Assembly (NCBI RefSeq): GCF_964199755.1
Contig: NC_133903.1
Location: forward strand, 55,930,739 to 55,994,738
Length of the DNA: 64,000 bases
Reading direction: 5' to 3'
Source of the DNA: Larus michahellis
Taxonomy: Eukaryota > Chordata > Aves > Charadriiformes > Laridae
Below the pieces are notes generated by a model that had not been told where the DNA came from, made no database searches, and was given only the letters and a program-made list of their open reading frames with translations. This document shows, piece after piece, positions 44,601 through 64,000 of this stretch (positions are counted from its first letter, which is position 1; each line of letters opens with the position of its first letter). A program made the translations under genes and the position numbers.

Positions 44601-46789
44601 TGGGAGGGCTGGAGCCCCTCTGCTGGGAGGACAGGCTGAGAGAGCTGGGGGGGTTCAGCCTGGAGAAGAGAAGGCTCCGGGGAGACCTTCCAGCCCCTGC
44701 CAGGCCCTAAAGGGGCTCCAGGAAAGCTGGGGAGGGACTCTGGAGCAGGGAGGGGAGCCATGGGACGAGGGGGAAGGGTTTTACACTGCAAGAGGGGAGA
44801 TTGAGATGAGATGTGAGGCAGAAATTGTTGGCTGTGAGGGGGGTGAGCCCCTGGCCCAGGTTGCCCAGAGAAGCTGTGGCTGCCCCATCCCTGGAGGGGT
44901 TCAAGGCCAGGTTGGCCGGGGCTTGGAGCAACCTGGGCTGGTGGGAGGTGTCCCTGCCCAGGGCAGGGGGTGCCACTGGATGAGCTGTCAGCCCCCGAGT
45001 CCCCTACGTTAGGAAATCCATCTCCGCGGCGTGGGAGGCAGGTTCCTCCCTGGGACTGCGGGAGAAATCCAGGGAGGGGAGCAGGAGAAGAAATTAAAGC
45101 AATCCGGGCACATTAAAAGAAAAACATTCCCTGGTACAAAATCTGGCTTTGTGACAGTTACATTTCAAGCAACTAAGCGCGAGCACTGCAAAGCCAAGGT
45201 GTTCACTGAGAAACAGTCAAGTCGCTGAGAGTTTACTAACGATGCACTGAATTTTGTAAGGCCTTTTCTCCTTAACAGCTCCCTGCTGCGCGCACCACCC
45301 CGGGAGCTCGCCCGTGTTTGGTTGGGTACTGGCTGAGGTCAGCAGTTGCCTGGTTTGGGTTGCGGGCTGGATCTCAAGAGACACTGATAAACGTCTTTAT
45401 GTTATAAAGTCCCGTTACCCCCAACAGTCCATCCACATTCCTGATTTTAAACCCAAACCTCTTGATCAGTTTTATGAGCGCAAACACCGCTCATAAAAAA
45501 ACAAATTTTTTTTTTTTTTTTTCTTTTAAAAAATAAAGGTGAACGATGGGTGTTCTGTGTTTCAGGTGCTGGGGACTGGCTGACTGTTGCGCTCACCTGC
45601 AGCTTCTTCCTCCTCTCAGCCTGCGTTTGCTCCGCGCCGCCGGCAAGGAAAGCGTGAGTGGATCCATCTGTTACGTTCCAACAAAAGGCGGAATTGTTAT
45701 CAGAAGGGACGGTCACGTCCTTTCGGGACACCTCGGGGAACGGCGAGGACTGTTCTGAGTACAGGTTTCAGAGTATAAGTGACAAAACGACAAGAAGAAC
45801 ACCCACCGAGATTACAATACAGCCTGACAGAGCGTTTATTCCACCTGCAGGTTGCACTCGCTCCTCTCCGCGCTTGTGCCGCAGTGGCAGAGCAAAGCCA
45901 TTCCCGACCCCGCCAACGCCACGTGGGCCAAGAACTACGTGTCTGTGAAGGTAAATTGTCCTTTTTTTTTTTTTTTTTTTTTCCCCTTCCCCTTTTCTTC
46001 TAATCCCACCTTTTTCAGCAGAAAAAGCGACCGGAGCCACGCGAGTCAGCCATCTCTTGATGCAGCAAACCCAGCAGCCTCCGAGAGTGGATAAACCCCG
46101 TTCTCATACAATTTTAGGCTAGGATAAGCTCTGTTCTCACATCTTCTTAGACTGTAGGATGTATAAAGCAAGTTAAACGCCAGAAAAACGCACAGATTTT
46201 TCGCTCCCACCAGTATTAGCATAGAGGGATGCCTGCATTCCGGGGGCGGGAGGTCACAGGATATCAATCACATAATTAATTATCGCTGTCTCCTCCGCAG
46301 GCCGAGCTGAGCTCACCCTCCAGCCTGTTCCCGCCCTGCACCGCCAGCTTTGAAGAGCCCGAAACAAGCCAAGTAGAGGAAGCCTTTGTGAAGAGAGACC
46401 CCCCGGCCCTCAGGGACCAGCTCCCCTCGGGCAGCACTGGCCACCAGGGAACCAGCCACTGGCCGCTGGCGAGCGGCTCGGGGCAGGAGCCGGAGTACGA
46501 GGCACTGCCCGGCCCGGCCGACGGAGACCCATATGAGCAACCGCTCCCCGACCTCTACCAGAGGATAGCGGTGGAGGTGACGGAGCATGCACAGACCATT
46601 TCCGAGTACATCGCCAACCCCATCACCACGTACCCACCACCGGTTCCGGGCACTGCCGGGGACCACCCCGAACTGGAGTGCAATCCGCTCCCCATCTTCC
46701 CGATGGCTCTTCTGATGCCCGTCCTTTCCTACGAAGGGAACCTTACTCTGGATGCTGTGAAAATAAACCGCGGCTCTTTCACGAGGTAG
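29616..46789 (+). CDS. IL12RB2: Interleukin-12 receptor beta 2, 15 coding exons
   Basis: Signalling chain of the IL-12 receptor; pairs with IL12RB1, uses JAK2 and activates STAT4 in T and NK cells. Coding exons: 29616-29673, 31335-31649, 32310-32424, 33133-33308, 33531-33667, 34346-34490, 37523-37602, 40403-40619, 42380-42583, 43203-43304, 43384-43539, 44338-44481, 45566-45653, 45851-45950 and 46301-46789. All junctions are GT-AG, and 841 codons run to TAG (human: 862). Domains: signal peptide (1 to about 19), Ig-like D1 (20-124), cytokine-receptor D2-D3 (125-315), FNIII D4 (316-414), D5 (415-516), D6 (517-616), membrane helix (621-640), box 1 (about 650-668), tail to 841. Matches to human IL12RB2 include [41 protein letters not shown] and NLTLDAVKI. 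The WSXWS box is WSNWR. It lies downstream of its paralogue IL23R in the same orientation. Confidence 0.96.
30101..30762 (+). mobile_element. CR1 LINE 3' part, sense, IL12RB2 intron 2
   Basis: Long CR1 3' portion from gggggtgttggtgggtgaga through tggagcggggccagaggagg to the tail ccttccaacccaaaccatgc. It is very similar to the copy at 44560-44985, suggesting a young subfamily. Confidence 0.92.
31335..31649 (+). CDS. IL12RB2: IL12RB2 coding exon, Ig-like domain D1
   Basis: Encodes residues 20-124. [19 protein letters not shown] and HTFTCKTVC give the Ig-like pattern, ending [12 protein letters not shown], parallel to human IQICGAEIFVG. Several N-x-T/S sites are present. Acceptor ttgcag|aa, donor a|gtaagg. 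Confidence 0.93.
32310..32424 (+). CDS. IL12RB2: IL12RB2 coding exon, first half of D2
   Basis: Encodes [32 protein letters not shown], matching human EQPQNLSCIQKG and CTWERGRDTHLYTEY. Acceptor gtttaag|gt, donor ca|gtaagt (phase 2). Confidence 0.92.
32555..32848 (+). mobile_element. CR1 LINE 3' fragment, sense, IL12RB2 intron 4
   Basis: CR1 of a different subfamily: acaagaggaaacggcctcaa, then gatattggggaaaatttctt and tggttggacttgatgatctg, ending in attctataattctatga, the octamer-type CR1 terminus. Confidence 0.92.
33133..33308 (+). CDS. IL12RB2: IL12RB2 coding exon, second half of D2
   Basis: Encodes [14 protein letters not shown] and [19 protein letters not shown], parallel to human AKVTAVNSLGSSSSLP. 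Acceptor ttccag|gc, donor g|gtaaat. Confidence 0.92.
33531..33667 (+). CDS. IL12RB2: IL12RB2 coding exon, first half of D3
   Basis: Encodes [28 protein letters not shown] and [15 protein letters not shown], matching human RCTLYWRDEG and RLRYRPSNSRLWN. Ends at coding nucleotide 801 in phase 0, as in IL23R. Confidence 0.93.
34346..34490 (+). CDS. IL12RB2: IL12RB2 coding exon, second half of D3, degenerate WSXWS
   Basis: Encodes [20 protein letters not shown] followed by WSNWR (residues 302-306, bases 34448-34462) and TYQTRTPEA. Human has WSDWS here; the last Ser is Arg (cgg). Acceptor ctaaag|gt, donor cag|gtacct. Confidence 0.94.
35862..36322 (+). mobile_element. CR1 LINE 3' fragment, sense, IL12RB2 intron 7
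   Basis: Runs from aggaggccccggagctgctg through gcgataggacaaggggtaat to the terminal ctgtgattctatgattctac. Flanking intron sequence 34491-35861 and 36323-37522 shows only homopolymer runs (T about 21 at 34731-34750). Confidence 0.92.
37523..37602 (+). CDS. IL12RB2: IL12RB2 coding exon, first half of D4
   Basis: Encodes [20 protein letters not shown] and NISLFWK, nearly the human TGMLDVWYMKRHIDYSRQQ and ISLFWK. Acceptor caccag|cg, donor aag|gtaagt, phase 0. Confidence 0.95.
37603..40402 (+). other. IL12RB2: IL12RB2 intron 8
   Basis: 2.8 kb with no exon or named element. It contains homopolymer runs (T-rich around 38770-38820, T at 39075-39087 and 39298-39314, C13 at 39554-39567, A at 40177-40190). 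Confidence 0.5.
40403..40619 (+). CDS. IL12RB2: IL12RB2 coding exon, second half of D4
   Basis: 217 nt encoding [20 protein letters not shown] and [20 protein letters not shown]. Human has SVSEARGKILHYQVTLQ and ANSKGSSLPTRI. Acceptor ctcgcag|gc, donor g|gtaagg. Confidence 0.95.
40640..41131 (+). mobile_element. CR1 LINE 3' fragment, sense, IL12RB2 intron 9
   Basis: An older CR1 subfamily: caagaaggatggggaacagc, then tctggaaaaaagacggctga, ggaggaacttctttcctttg and the end tcccttccaacctctgccag. It begins 21 bp after the splice donor of the preceding exon. Confidence 0.9.
42380..42583 (+). CDS. IL12RB2: IL12RB2 coding exon, first half of D5
   Basis: Encodes [25 protein letters not shown] and YVVEWAEPG, matching human APRQVSANSEGMDNILVTW and YVVEWRELHPG. 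Acceptor tgtaag|at, donor g|gtaacc. Confidence 0.95.
42692..42856 (+). mobile_element. CR1 LINE tail, sense, IL12RB2 intron 10
   Basis: Short CR1 tail starting ggaggttgcccagagaagct and ending cccttcccacccaaaccatg; 5'-truncated to about 165 bp. Confidence 0.9.
43203..43304 (+). CDS. IL12RB2: IL12RB2 coding exon, second half of D5
   Basis: Encodes [19 protein letters not shown], matching human ENIKSYICYEIRVYALSG. Acceptor ctttag|ag, donor g|gtaaac; phase 1 to 1. Confidence 0.94.
43384..43539 (+). CDS. IL12RB2: IL12RB2 coding exon, first half of D6
   Basis: Encodes [25 protein letters not shown] and [14 protein letters not shown], matching human SGPHINAITEEKGSILISW and GCLLHYRIYWKE. IL23R has no counterpart of this exon. 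Donor g|gtgggt. Confidence 0.94.
44338..44481 (+). CDS. IL12RB2: IL12RB2 coding exon, second half of D6
   Basis: Encodes [20 protein letters not shown] and [16 protein letters not shown], matching human [22 protein letters not shown]. With the previous exon it forms a 300-nt unit, phase 1 to phase 1, which can be lost without shifting the frame. Confidence 0.94.
44562..44985 (+). mobile_element. CR1 LINE 3' fragment, sense, IL12RB2 intron 13
   Basis: Begins ctgttggagcggggccagag and ends in the ccactggatgagc region of the CR1 tail, which lacks the final octamers. It is nearly the same sequence as 30300-30722. Confidence 0.92.
45566..45653 (+). CDS. IL12RB2: IL12RB2 coding exon, transmembrane helix
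   Basis: Encodes [20 protein letters not shown] and [10 protein letters not shown]. The hydrophobic stretch 621-640 is followed by a basic flank. Donor gc|gtgagt, phase 2. Confidence 0.9.
45851..45950 (+). CDS. IL12RB2: IL12RB2 coding exon, box 1 region
   Basis: Encodes [20 protein letters not shown] and ANATWAKNY, close to human [21 protein letters not shown], the JAK2-binding box 1. Donor aag|gtaaat; phase 0. Confidence 0.94.
46301..46789 (+). CDS. IL12RB2: IL12RB2 last coding exon, cytoplasmic tail
   Basis: Encodes residues 680-841 and TAG. Tyrosines lie at 745, 757, 765, 782, 790 and 823. The human STAT4 dock GYLPSNID aligns with EYIANPIT (Tyr782), which keeps the tyrosine but not the motif. 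The end, [10 protein letters not shown], matches human DKLTLDQLKM. Confidence 0.92.
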   Translation, partial: AELSSPSSLFPPCTASFEEPETSQVEEAFVKRDPPALRDQLPSGSTGHQGTSHWPLASGSGQEPEYEALPGPADGDPYEQPLPDLYQRIAVEVTEHAQTISEYIANPITTYPPPVPGTAGDHPELECNPLPIFPMALLMPVLSYEGNLTLDAVKINRGSFTR

Positions 46790-47565
46790 GGGGACAGGGC
46801 GACATAAGCCCGGCCTGATTTTTTGCGCTTTCCTGAAGTATTTCAGCACGCTTCAGTTGAGCCAGTGACACCTTTAAGAGATAAAAAACACCCAACCAGC
46901 CAAGCCTTCCACCACCGCGAGTCACAGCGTGCTGTACCACACAGCAGCTCGGCAATCCCGCGCGCCCAGGTGGAATTAAAGACAGAAGATGAGGAATGCC
47001 GGGGCCGCAGGAACGCGCTGCCTTTTGGAGAGGTTCATTAATTACTCGGCTGCTTTCACACAGCCTGGGCTGCCTCAGTCCTGGCTCCGTCCACCCCAGG
47101 AACCCGAGATGTTACTCCAGGGTCAGACCTCGCCGTGGCAGCCCCAGCAGGACCCCGGGTGCAGCCTTTGCTCCTCCAGATGTGCACAGCTGTTGGCCAC
47201 AGAGCACAGGGACATCAGTAGCCACCGGTGCTGAGTTTCACGGGTGGCATTCCACGCTGCAGCCCCCAGGTCGCATTGTCCCCAGCGACGCCGGCGCTCC
47301 AGCCCGCGTGGGCACCGAGGGACGGGGCCGGCAGCTCGGCCGGGGCCAGGGTGTTGTCCTGGATCAGGTCAGGGGAGGAGAAATCCCCACCAGAAATCAA
47401 AGGACCCAGCAGCGCACGGAGGCAGTGAAGTCAAACAGGCTGGTGGGAAGAATTTAAATCATTTATTGAAGTATTCTAATTACAGGTCTGAAGTATGTGT
47501 TACACATTTAATGACTTTGTTTACTATATGTGTGTAGAGATAAATAAAAGTGTTGGAAACCTGAA
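46790..47565 (+). other. IL12RB2: IL12RB2 3' UTR with AATAAA
   Basis: Follows the stop codon. AATAAA at 47543-47548 is the most likely polyadenylation signal; a second lies at 47645-47650. The exact cleavage site is inferred. Confidence 0.6.
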
Positions 47566-49177
47566 ATTTGTTTCCTGTTGTTTCCTCCCGTCAAGCTCAA
47601 GCGCTACACTGCAGCTAGAGGCAGAATGAAGTGTCTTTAAAAAAAATAAAAGCTGAAGTGTTGCTGCCAGAGATGAGGTAATCCGGATCTCAACTTACCT
47701 GGAGCATCCTCCTCCTCCTCCTGCCCAGGACCAGGCGGCTGCTCTCCACGCGCAGCTGTTGGGCAGTGGTGTTAAGCTGGTGATGAAACCCTCCTGTGGT
47801 ACCAACCACCACCTCGGGGCTCTGCCGCGAAGAGCTGCTGCCCAACGCGGCGAGGAGACGGCCCTCGGCAGCCCCGCCAAGCTCCTGCCACAGCAGCGAC
47901 AGACGCACCGCAGTGCCACAGCTTCCCCGCTGCGTTGCGCTTGAGGCGAAGCGCAAAACCAAAGCGCCGCCATTAGGGATACCTCTGCTGGCTTTTTCCC
48001 CACGTTCTTATTCCGGATCCCCTCTCAGGAAGCCCATACGCTCTCGCGCTCCCAAGTTCCAAGGCACTGCGGGACAAGCCTGTTCGTAACCCGGCACACG
48101 GAGCCGCTGCCACAGGCTGGGCTCACTCACATCACCCGGCTTGCCGGGGTCTGCACCTCCACCCGCCCCGGGAAAACACCTCTGCCATAGGCAGGAGTAC
48201 ATGAAAATATGATGCGCACATCAAGTTTTAAGCTTTTTTTTTTGGAACGCGAAATTCAAGCCCTGGCACCAGCTCTCCTCGTGGTCAGCTCTCAGCAACT
48301 TCTCTCTGCGCTTCCCGCAATGCCCAGCGCGTGTCCCTTTGATGGGCACAAGGGATGGCAAGTGGGCTGGCTATTCTCAAGCCTTAGCTTTCCAGTCTTC
48401 TGCATATTGAAAACAAAATAAAACCATCCGCGATTTCGCTGTAGTTAGCCCACAGCCGCAGGGATCGCTAGGAAGGAGACGTATCCCGGCGAAGGCAGAG
48501 CAGCTCGGCAGCCAGCGGGACCCAGCACGCCGCTCGCTGCCAGCTCCCACCGCACGACCCCCCGGCCAAGACACGTTCAGTGGCTGGAGCCCAGTCGGAG
48601 CCGGGGCCACCTGAAAGTCACTTCTCAGGGAGAAGGAACCAAGAGGCTGATGACAGTCAAACTGCTTTCCCCAAGCAGAGGGGATGGCGCCACGGGGAAG
48701 GAGAGCGGCAGGAGGAGCAGCACTGGGGGCACCCGGCGATCTCGGGGTGTGCACTTGAGGGCTCCTCTGCAGCAGGACATGGCCCACCGCCTCGCTCAGA
48801 TATGCCAAGGGATCCTTCTCGTGTCGCGGCTGCAGCAGAGCTTATTCTTCCTGCCAGGTAACTCAGCAGTGCTGGAGGACGAGAATACTTACCCCCACTG
48901 CCCGACCACTTGGCATGAACGAGCTCATGGAATTCACAGAAGTTGTGCTCTGAAGAAGAACAATTCCCAGGTGTGCCATAAACACACACGACAGCCTCTC
49001 GCTCGAGAGGTGCACGCACTTGTGAAGACACATCACATTACAGTACCACTGCAAGCGATCCACGCTCCCGCCTTCCACCCACACGCTCAACAGGGGTGTC
49101 ACAGCTGGCAGGATTTTTTTGATGTACAGGCTCACAACAAAACCACGGGCAAGGAGGCTGCACAGCAGCCCTGAGCC
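47566..49177. other. Region between convergent IL12RB2 and SERBP1
   Basis: GC-richer sequence without a supported exon. Short open frames on both strands show no family features. Confidence 0.4.
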
Positions 49178-49358
49178 GGTGAGCCCCTGGCCCAGGTTGC
49201 CCAGAGAAGCTGTGGCTGCCCCATCCCTGGAGGGGTTCAAGGCCAGGTTGGCCGGGGCTTGGAGCAACCTGGGCTGGTGGGAGGTGTCCCTGCCCAGGGC
49301 AGGGGGTGCCACTGGGTGGCCTGTAAGAGTCCCTTCCAACCCAAACCATTCTATGACT
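49178..49358 (+). mobile_element. CR1 LINE tail
   Basis: Starts ggtgagcccctggcccaggt and ends ccaaaccattctatgactct. 5'-truncated tail lying between the two convergent genes. Confidence 0.92.
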
Positions 49359-51514
49359 CTTAAGCGTAGTTTTGAGTTGTATTTTGGGATAGTATTTCAA
49401 CCCCGGGACTTGTTTGCATCCTCACCACCACCTCTGAACTGGCCCCGGACCCCCACGCTCATGGTCACAGCTGAGGACGGCAGAGGAAGACGCACTTTCA
49501 CTGAAAAACGGCTTTTCACAGCAGTCCACAGCGATCTGCAGAGCAGCTGCCCCTTTCGGCATCTTCATCCAAGCCTGACAGAGGTAAACAGTGGTGGACC
49601 ACTGAAGGTAACTGCTGCGCAAAGAAGCACGTAAGTAGCAATGGCCACCTTGTCACGACACACCTCCCTCCTGCTCTGCATTGCTGCCCTCAAGTGCCAC
49701 GCCATCTCACCCAGCCAGACCTTCAGGCGCTTTCTTAGGAGAAAGGCCAGAAGCCAGTCGTCTCCTTGTCCAACAGACAATGGAAATCCTGCAGTTTGTC
49801 GAGTACAAATCCCAAACGCAGCTGGGCCTGTGCTAATCCAAACTGCTGACGTGAAATACTGCAGTAAAACCGATCCCGTACCTGATCTCCCTTCCCTCTG
49901 GCTGGTAAAGAACACACAAGTGAAACAGAGCTCCCTCACCTCTCGGTGACAACAGACCTCCGCAGCAACCTCTCATGGGTGAAGATGAAACAGCTCAAGC
50001 ACGTTTATCAGTAACTACGGGCAAGTTCACACGCTACGGCAGGGAACCGACAAACCAAAGCAGCTTCAGCTCCCACTGAACGGGCGCCAGGCCGGCGCAG
50101 CTCACAGGGCCCCTCGCACCATCAGCTACACAAAGCCTGCAAGATTTTTTTTTTTTTTTGCAAAATACCAGCTCTCCCCATTTCGCTTTTTGGGTCTAGC
50201 AGCTGGTTCCGAGGTTCGGTCTCCAGCCTGGTACACGGATATCTCCTGCCTGGGACTATGGCCTCACGTCACCCAAAGGCAAACGTTTCACTCGGACTTG
50301 GGTCAGGCACCCAAGAGAAGCGAACTCCATTTTCGTGCTCTCCACACCCCATCTGGCAACCACCCAGACAAGAGGATTCTGGCTGGGCATCACAGACAAA
50401 TCAGTACCTCAAGTCAGCCTCGTACAACCAAATCAGACACCTACTGCCAAAGAAAGGGATTGTTCTTAAAAAAAAAAAAAAAAAGAGACAAAAAAATTAC
50501 ACTTTTGTCATTCATCTACTTGTGCATATTGATCTTTAACGTAAGGACAAGAGAAGACCAGAGTGCAGTCTCTCCTTTCTCAGGTCTCTAGATAAATTGC
50601 CATGTGGCAATTTATCTTCTTGACATGAAAACTTACTCCAACTCCAAGAGACAAACACCATCATTAGTAGGACAAGGACTAAAATTCTCGTAACTTTTAC
50701 CCGAAAGTCCCCCAGTAAGGGCAAATGAACCACTTCCCCCCCAGTCCGGTTACACTCCCCCCCAGCAAGAACACGACGAGCTTTTCGAGCGCAGGCTGTG
50801 ACCCGGCGAAGGCAGACCAGAACAGGAGCACAAGAGGAAGGCAGCGTGGTCCTTGCAGTGATTTTAGAAAAGAAGCAGGTTAGCAAATGCTGCAAGTGTC
50901 AGCTTTAGGCATATGTCCTGCGTTTATTAAAACAAGAGGCGTGGCTACGCAAACCAATCTCCATGGGCAAAGAGTCATTACAGGTAAGAGTCTCAGCTCC
51001 TCAAACTGCAAACACCACATATTCACACCCACTTCTGACGTTTCAGAAGAATTTATGTCCTTCCCCACCCGGCTAACACTTGCATGTATTAATCACTCTT
51101 GTTTCCTCCCAGCATCAGCGGCATTCAATCTGAAAGATGAACTTTCATGCTCAAACCTTGCCATCGTTGCGTTCAAAAGCCAATTTGCACCACGTGCTTC
51201 TCTCTGTTTCTCTCCAACGTTTTCTGCTGACCATCTTTTTCAAATTGTTCAGATTTTAAAAGGTCTAGTCCTCTGGATTTGGCGTGACAGCACAAGTAGC
51301 AAGCAAGAGGACAGGAAATGTTACTAAAGAGCAAGCTCATTAATTGTAAATAAGCTACTCGGAGGGAGACATTTTCCCAAGGCAAAGTCCGTTCCTGGCA
51401 ATGGAAACGCCCGGGCACCATCGGCACAGGCAGACTGGACCTCTTGGGGCAGAACCCAGATGAGACGCTATTAATCTAAGCGGTTTCATCTCCATGTGTT
51501 TTCATGACATTTTT

Positions 51515-53856
51515 AAAAGAGCATGAAAATAAACCTTTATTTCAGTTAACACCCACCAATATTAAAGATATATGTTCACAGTTTTAGTTCTTGACACAAA
51601 TGGACTGAAAGAGGCAAATTTACATCTATCAGAACAGCAGACGGACCAATTGCAAGTACAAGCTGTCTTGAAAAATCGGACGTGACATGCCATTCGGGAA
51701 ACTGCTCTACGCTCTAAAGCGGGAGAAGGGAAAGCTTCCGACCAAGTCCGGCTAGCAGGGCCCCAAACAACTGCCTGGCTGGCCCAGAAGTCATCTGGAA
51801 AAAAAGCTGAGTGGCAACCGAAACAGCAAACAGACAGTTTGGATAAGGGGAGGAAAGCTTATGTTACAGAGAAAGCTTTTCCGTGTGTTTCTGCATATCT
51901 AGGCATTTGTTTAATGGTGTTATCCAAGGTGTCCCTAACACTAGAACTGCAACACAGTCAACCAAACCACAAAGGGAGAGGGAAGAGGAAGAACTCGGTG
52001 CTGGGCCGCCAACAGCCCCACACTGAGCACCTGTGTAAGGCCTGCTTCGAGTCCACAGAAATCAACCAACAGGTTTTACATCCGCCGTTTGAAAACTTGC
52101 CTCCTTCTCACAGCCCGGAACTTTAAACTATAGGTGAGTGCAGTAAAAAGTCTAATCCAATGGTATTAACAGTGGTTTACAACAAAAACTTTTGTAGAAA
52201 ATAGTTCAGATAAAGCAAGCCAGCTAAACACCACAGTTAAGGAATTTGATATTTCATATTCAAAGGTCTCCAACACTTTTTGCCTGTCCTGTACAGCTTT
52301 TAAAAAAATAGGGCGTTACCTTTTGTTTTCTATCTACCTAGTTAAGAAACTACAAATATGTTATAAGCTGTCCAAAGTGTAAAACATTAAATAAAATGAG
52401 AAACCTGTTTCTAGTCTCCTAACAAATGCTGCAGATAAAAACCCTAAGAAACCCTCTTTCTTAGTCATTCTCTCAACTCCTTTTGTGTCCTGAAGTGGTA
52501 ATCCTGTTCCCAGGGATTAAATTAAACCTACGGCAAATTTCTACGGGGGTAGAAAGGGTTTCTTACAATCGCGCTCTGAAAAACATTCATTTGTCAGCTA
52601 GCAATCGGATCTCAAACACTGCACAAATCCAGAACAAAACTTTGACGGGGAGGCTGAGTGTTGGGGTTTTTGTTTTGCATCTTTTTGTGGTACCGCGCAC
52701 AGACCGCAGTGTCCCCCGTCTGGAACGGTAAACCAAAACTCCCTCCTGCCAGACCCAGCCGAGGCCTGCCGTTGCTTTCTTTGGAAGACCTGCGCTGTCA
52801 GAGCAGCGCTGCGGATGCATCAGGAACTGACGTGCTCTTGTCAGCCTGTGCTGCTCAATTCCAAATCCCAGCCAGAGTCCAGCCAGACTCCGCAGCAGCG
52901 GCTACCGCCTTCCCCAGCCTCCCGGCTCCAGCAACAGGAAAGGTTACTCCAATCTACAGGACACCCTCTCAAAGAAAAAGCATTGGTAAATTTAAAATCT
53001 CCTTTTTTTTTTTTTTGCCAACAAAGCATCTTGTTCTGTTGAAGGGAGAAGGAGGGAATAAAGGGTGAGTGAAAGTTGTAACACATTAATTTTAAAAAAC
53101 TGCTTAGACCAATTATCCACACATCACTGCCGGATCAGTACACAGGTATTGAACTATAAACCAATGTGCTTTGAATCTCTTTCAAGTATCTGGCATCAAT
53201 TTTGTATAAAGGTTTTGTGTAAACAAACTACCAAACACAGATGAAAAATGACTGTTTTTCCAAGTCTGAAATTAAGCATTAAAACTAAAGTACTCCAGGA
53301 GTTAGTATTCCATACAGCACTAACAGTCTGCCAAATTAAAACTTCACATATTCCAAAAGACCATGGGCTGATAAAAATCTGCTAAACAGGAATTAAGGAA
53401 ACGGAAAGAGTGTTGCAATAATTAAAACCCTGTTTGTAGTTTGGGGAAAAAGTCTAAAATCCTGAATTAAAAAAAAAAAAAACACAAATGAAGTGAAAGC
53501 TTTTAACTGGTACACACTGTTCACACCTATATTTCAAGTTTGGAAACGCATATTTTCAAGCAGCAATACAAAAAAGTATCCATGAAGAATGCATAATCTC
53601 TGAAAAAATTATGAAAACATCCCTGCTACCATTACATTTCTAAATACAAAACTGACTACCATATTGTTGCTTCTGTGTAGCGAGAGAAGTTCATTTTCAA
53701 AACAGATAAAATTCAGTCTTTAGGTGTGAATGGTATGAATGACAGTCTCCTCTTTTTTTTTTTTTTTTTAAATTTCTTAGTTGTTTAGGATCCTTAAGCA
53801 TGCAAGCCTCGGAGAGGAAGGCCCGACGAGGGCAGGGTTGGCTTATGACATCCAGT
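51515..53856 (-). other. SERBP1: SERBP1 3' UTR (probable extent)
   Basis: AT-rich non-coding sequence downstream of the SERBP1 stop on the minus strand. A minus-strand AATAAA lies at 51537-51542, a second candidate at 50923-50928. SERBP1 mRNAs in other vertebrates have long 3' UTRs. The end point is inferred. Confidence 0.5.

Positions 53857-64000
<10,144 letters not shown>

Noticed and set aside
47690-48003. Open frames downstream of IL12RB2
   Set aside because: GC-rich intergenic sequence; no splice sites or protein features could be supported.

Overview
The window is vertebrate nuclear DNA, almost certainly from a bird. Protein-coding exons with GT-AG introns encode recognisable cytokine receptors. 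Many chicken-repeat-1 (CR1) LINE tails are scattered through it, and intron 10 of the first gene holds an LTR of a type I recognise from bird genomes. The gene order and orientation, IL23R (+), IL12RB2 (+), SERBP1 (-), is the same as on human chromosome 1p31. I cannot name the species.

Layout. Positions 14-14451 hold the coding part of IL23R (14 coding exons, 797 codons plus stop, frame intact), with a probable polyadenylation signal at 14975. Positions 15.0-25.3 kb are intergenic: a 12-bp CATG-rich minisatellite (15.59-16.15 kb), a 31-bp minisatellite (18.19-18.55 kb), a CR1 copy with part of its reverse transcriptase (20.45-21.12 kb) and a 190-bp polypurine tract (23.92-24.12 kb). A CpG-rich block at 25.38-25.65 kb looks like the IL12RB2 promoter and non-coding first exon. 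Intron 1 then carries a 1-kb 17-bp minisatellite and an 18-bp one. Positions 29616-46789 hold the 15 coding exons of IL12RB2 (841 codons plus stop, frame intact), with a polyadenylation signal at 47543. From 53.86 kb to the window end the minus strand carries the last three coding exons of SERBP1 and its long AT-rich 3' UTR; its 5' exons lie outside.

How the genes relate. IL23R and IL12RB2 are tandem paralogues. Each encodes the ligand-specific chain that partners IL12RB1, for IL-23 (STAT3/Th17 signalling) and IL-12 (STAT4/Th1 signalling) respectively. Their coding exons follow the same phase pattern. Both reach nucleotide 801 of the CDS at the same domain boundary, and both have a 217-nt exon in the fourth domain. 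SERBP1 is an unrelated RNA-binding, ribosome-associated protein that converges on IL12RB2 from the other side.

Main observations. (1) This IL23R keeps two extra fibronectin-III domains (D4 and D5, exons 7-10, 191 residues) between the cytokine-binding module and the stalk. Mammalian IL23R lacks them. A D6 domain, present in IL12RB2, is missing. (2) The WSXWS motif is canonical in IL23R (WSAWS) but broken in IL12RB2 (WSNWR), the reverse of human. (3) Cytoplasmic tyrosine motifs differ from mammals in both receptors. I found no unknown gene system; the rest is repeats and introns.
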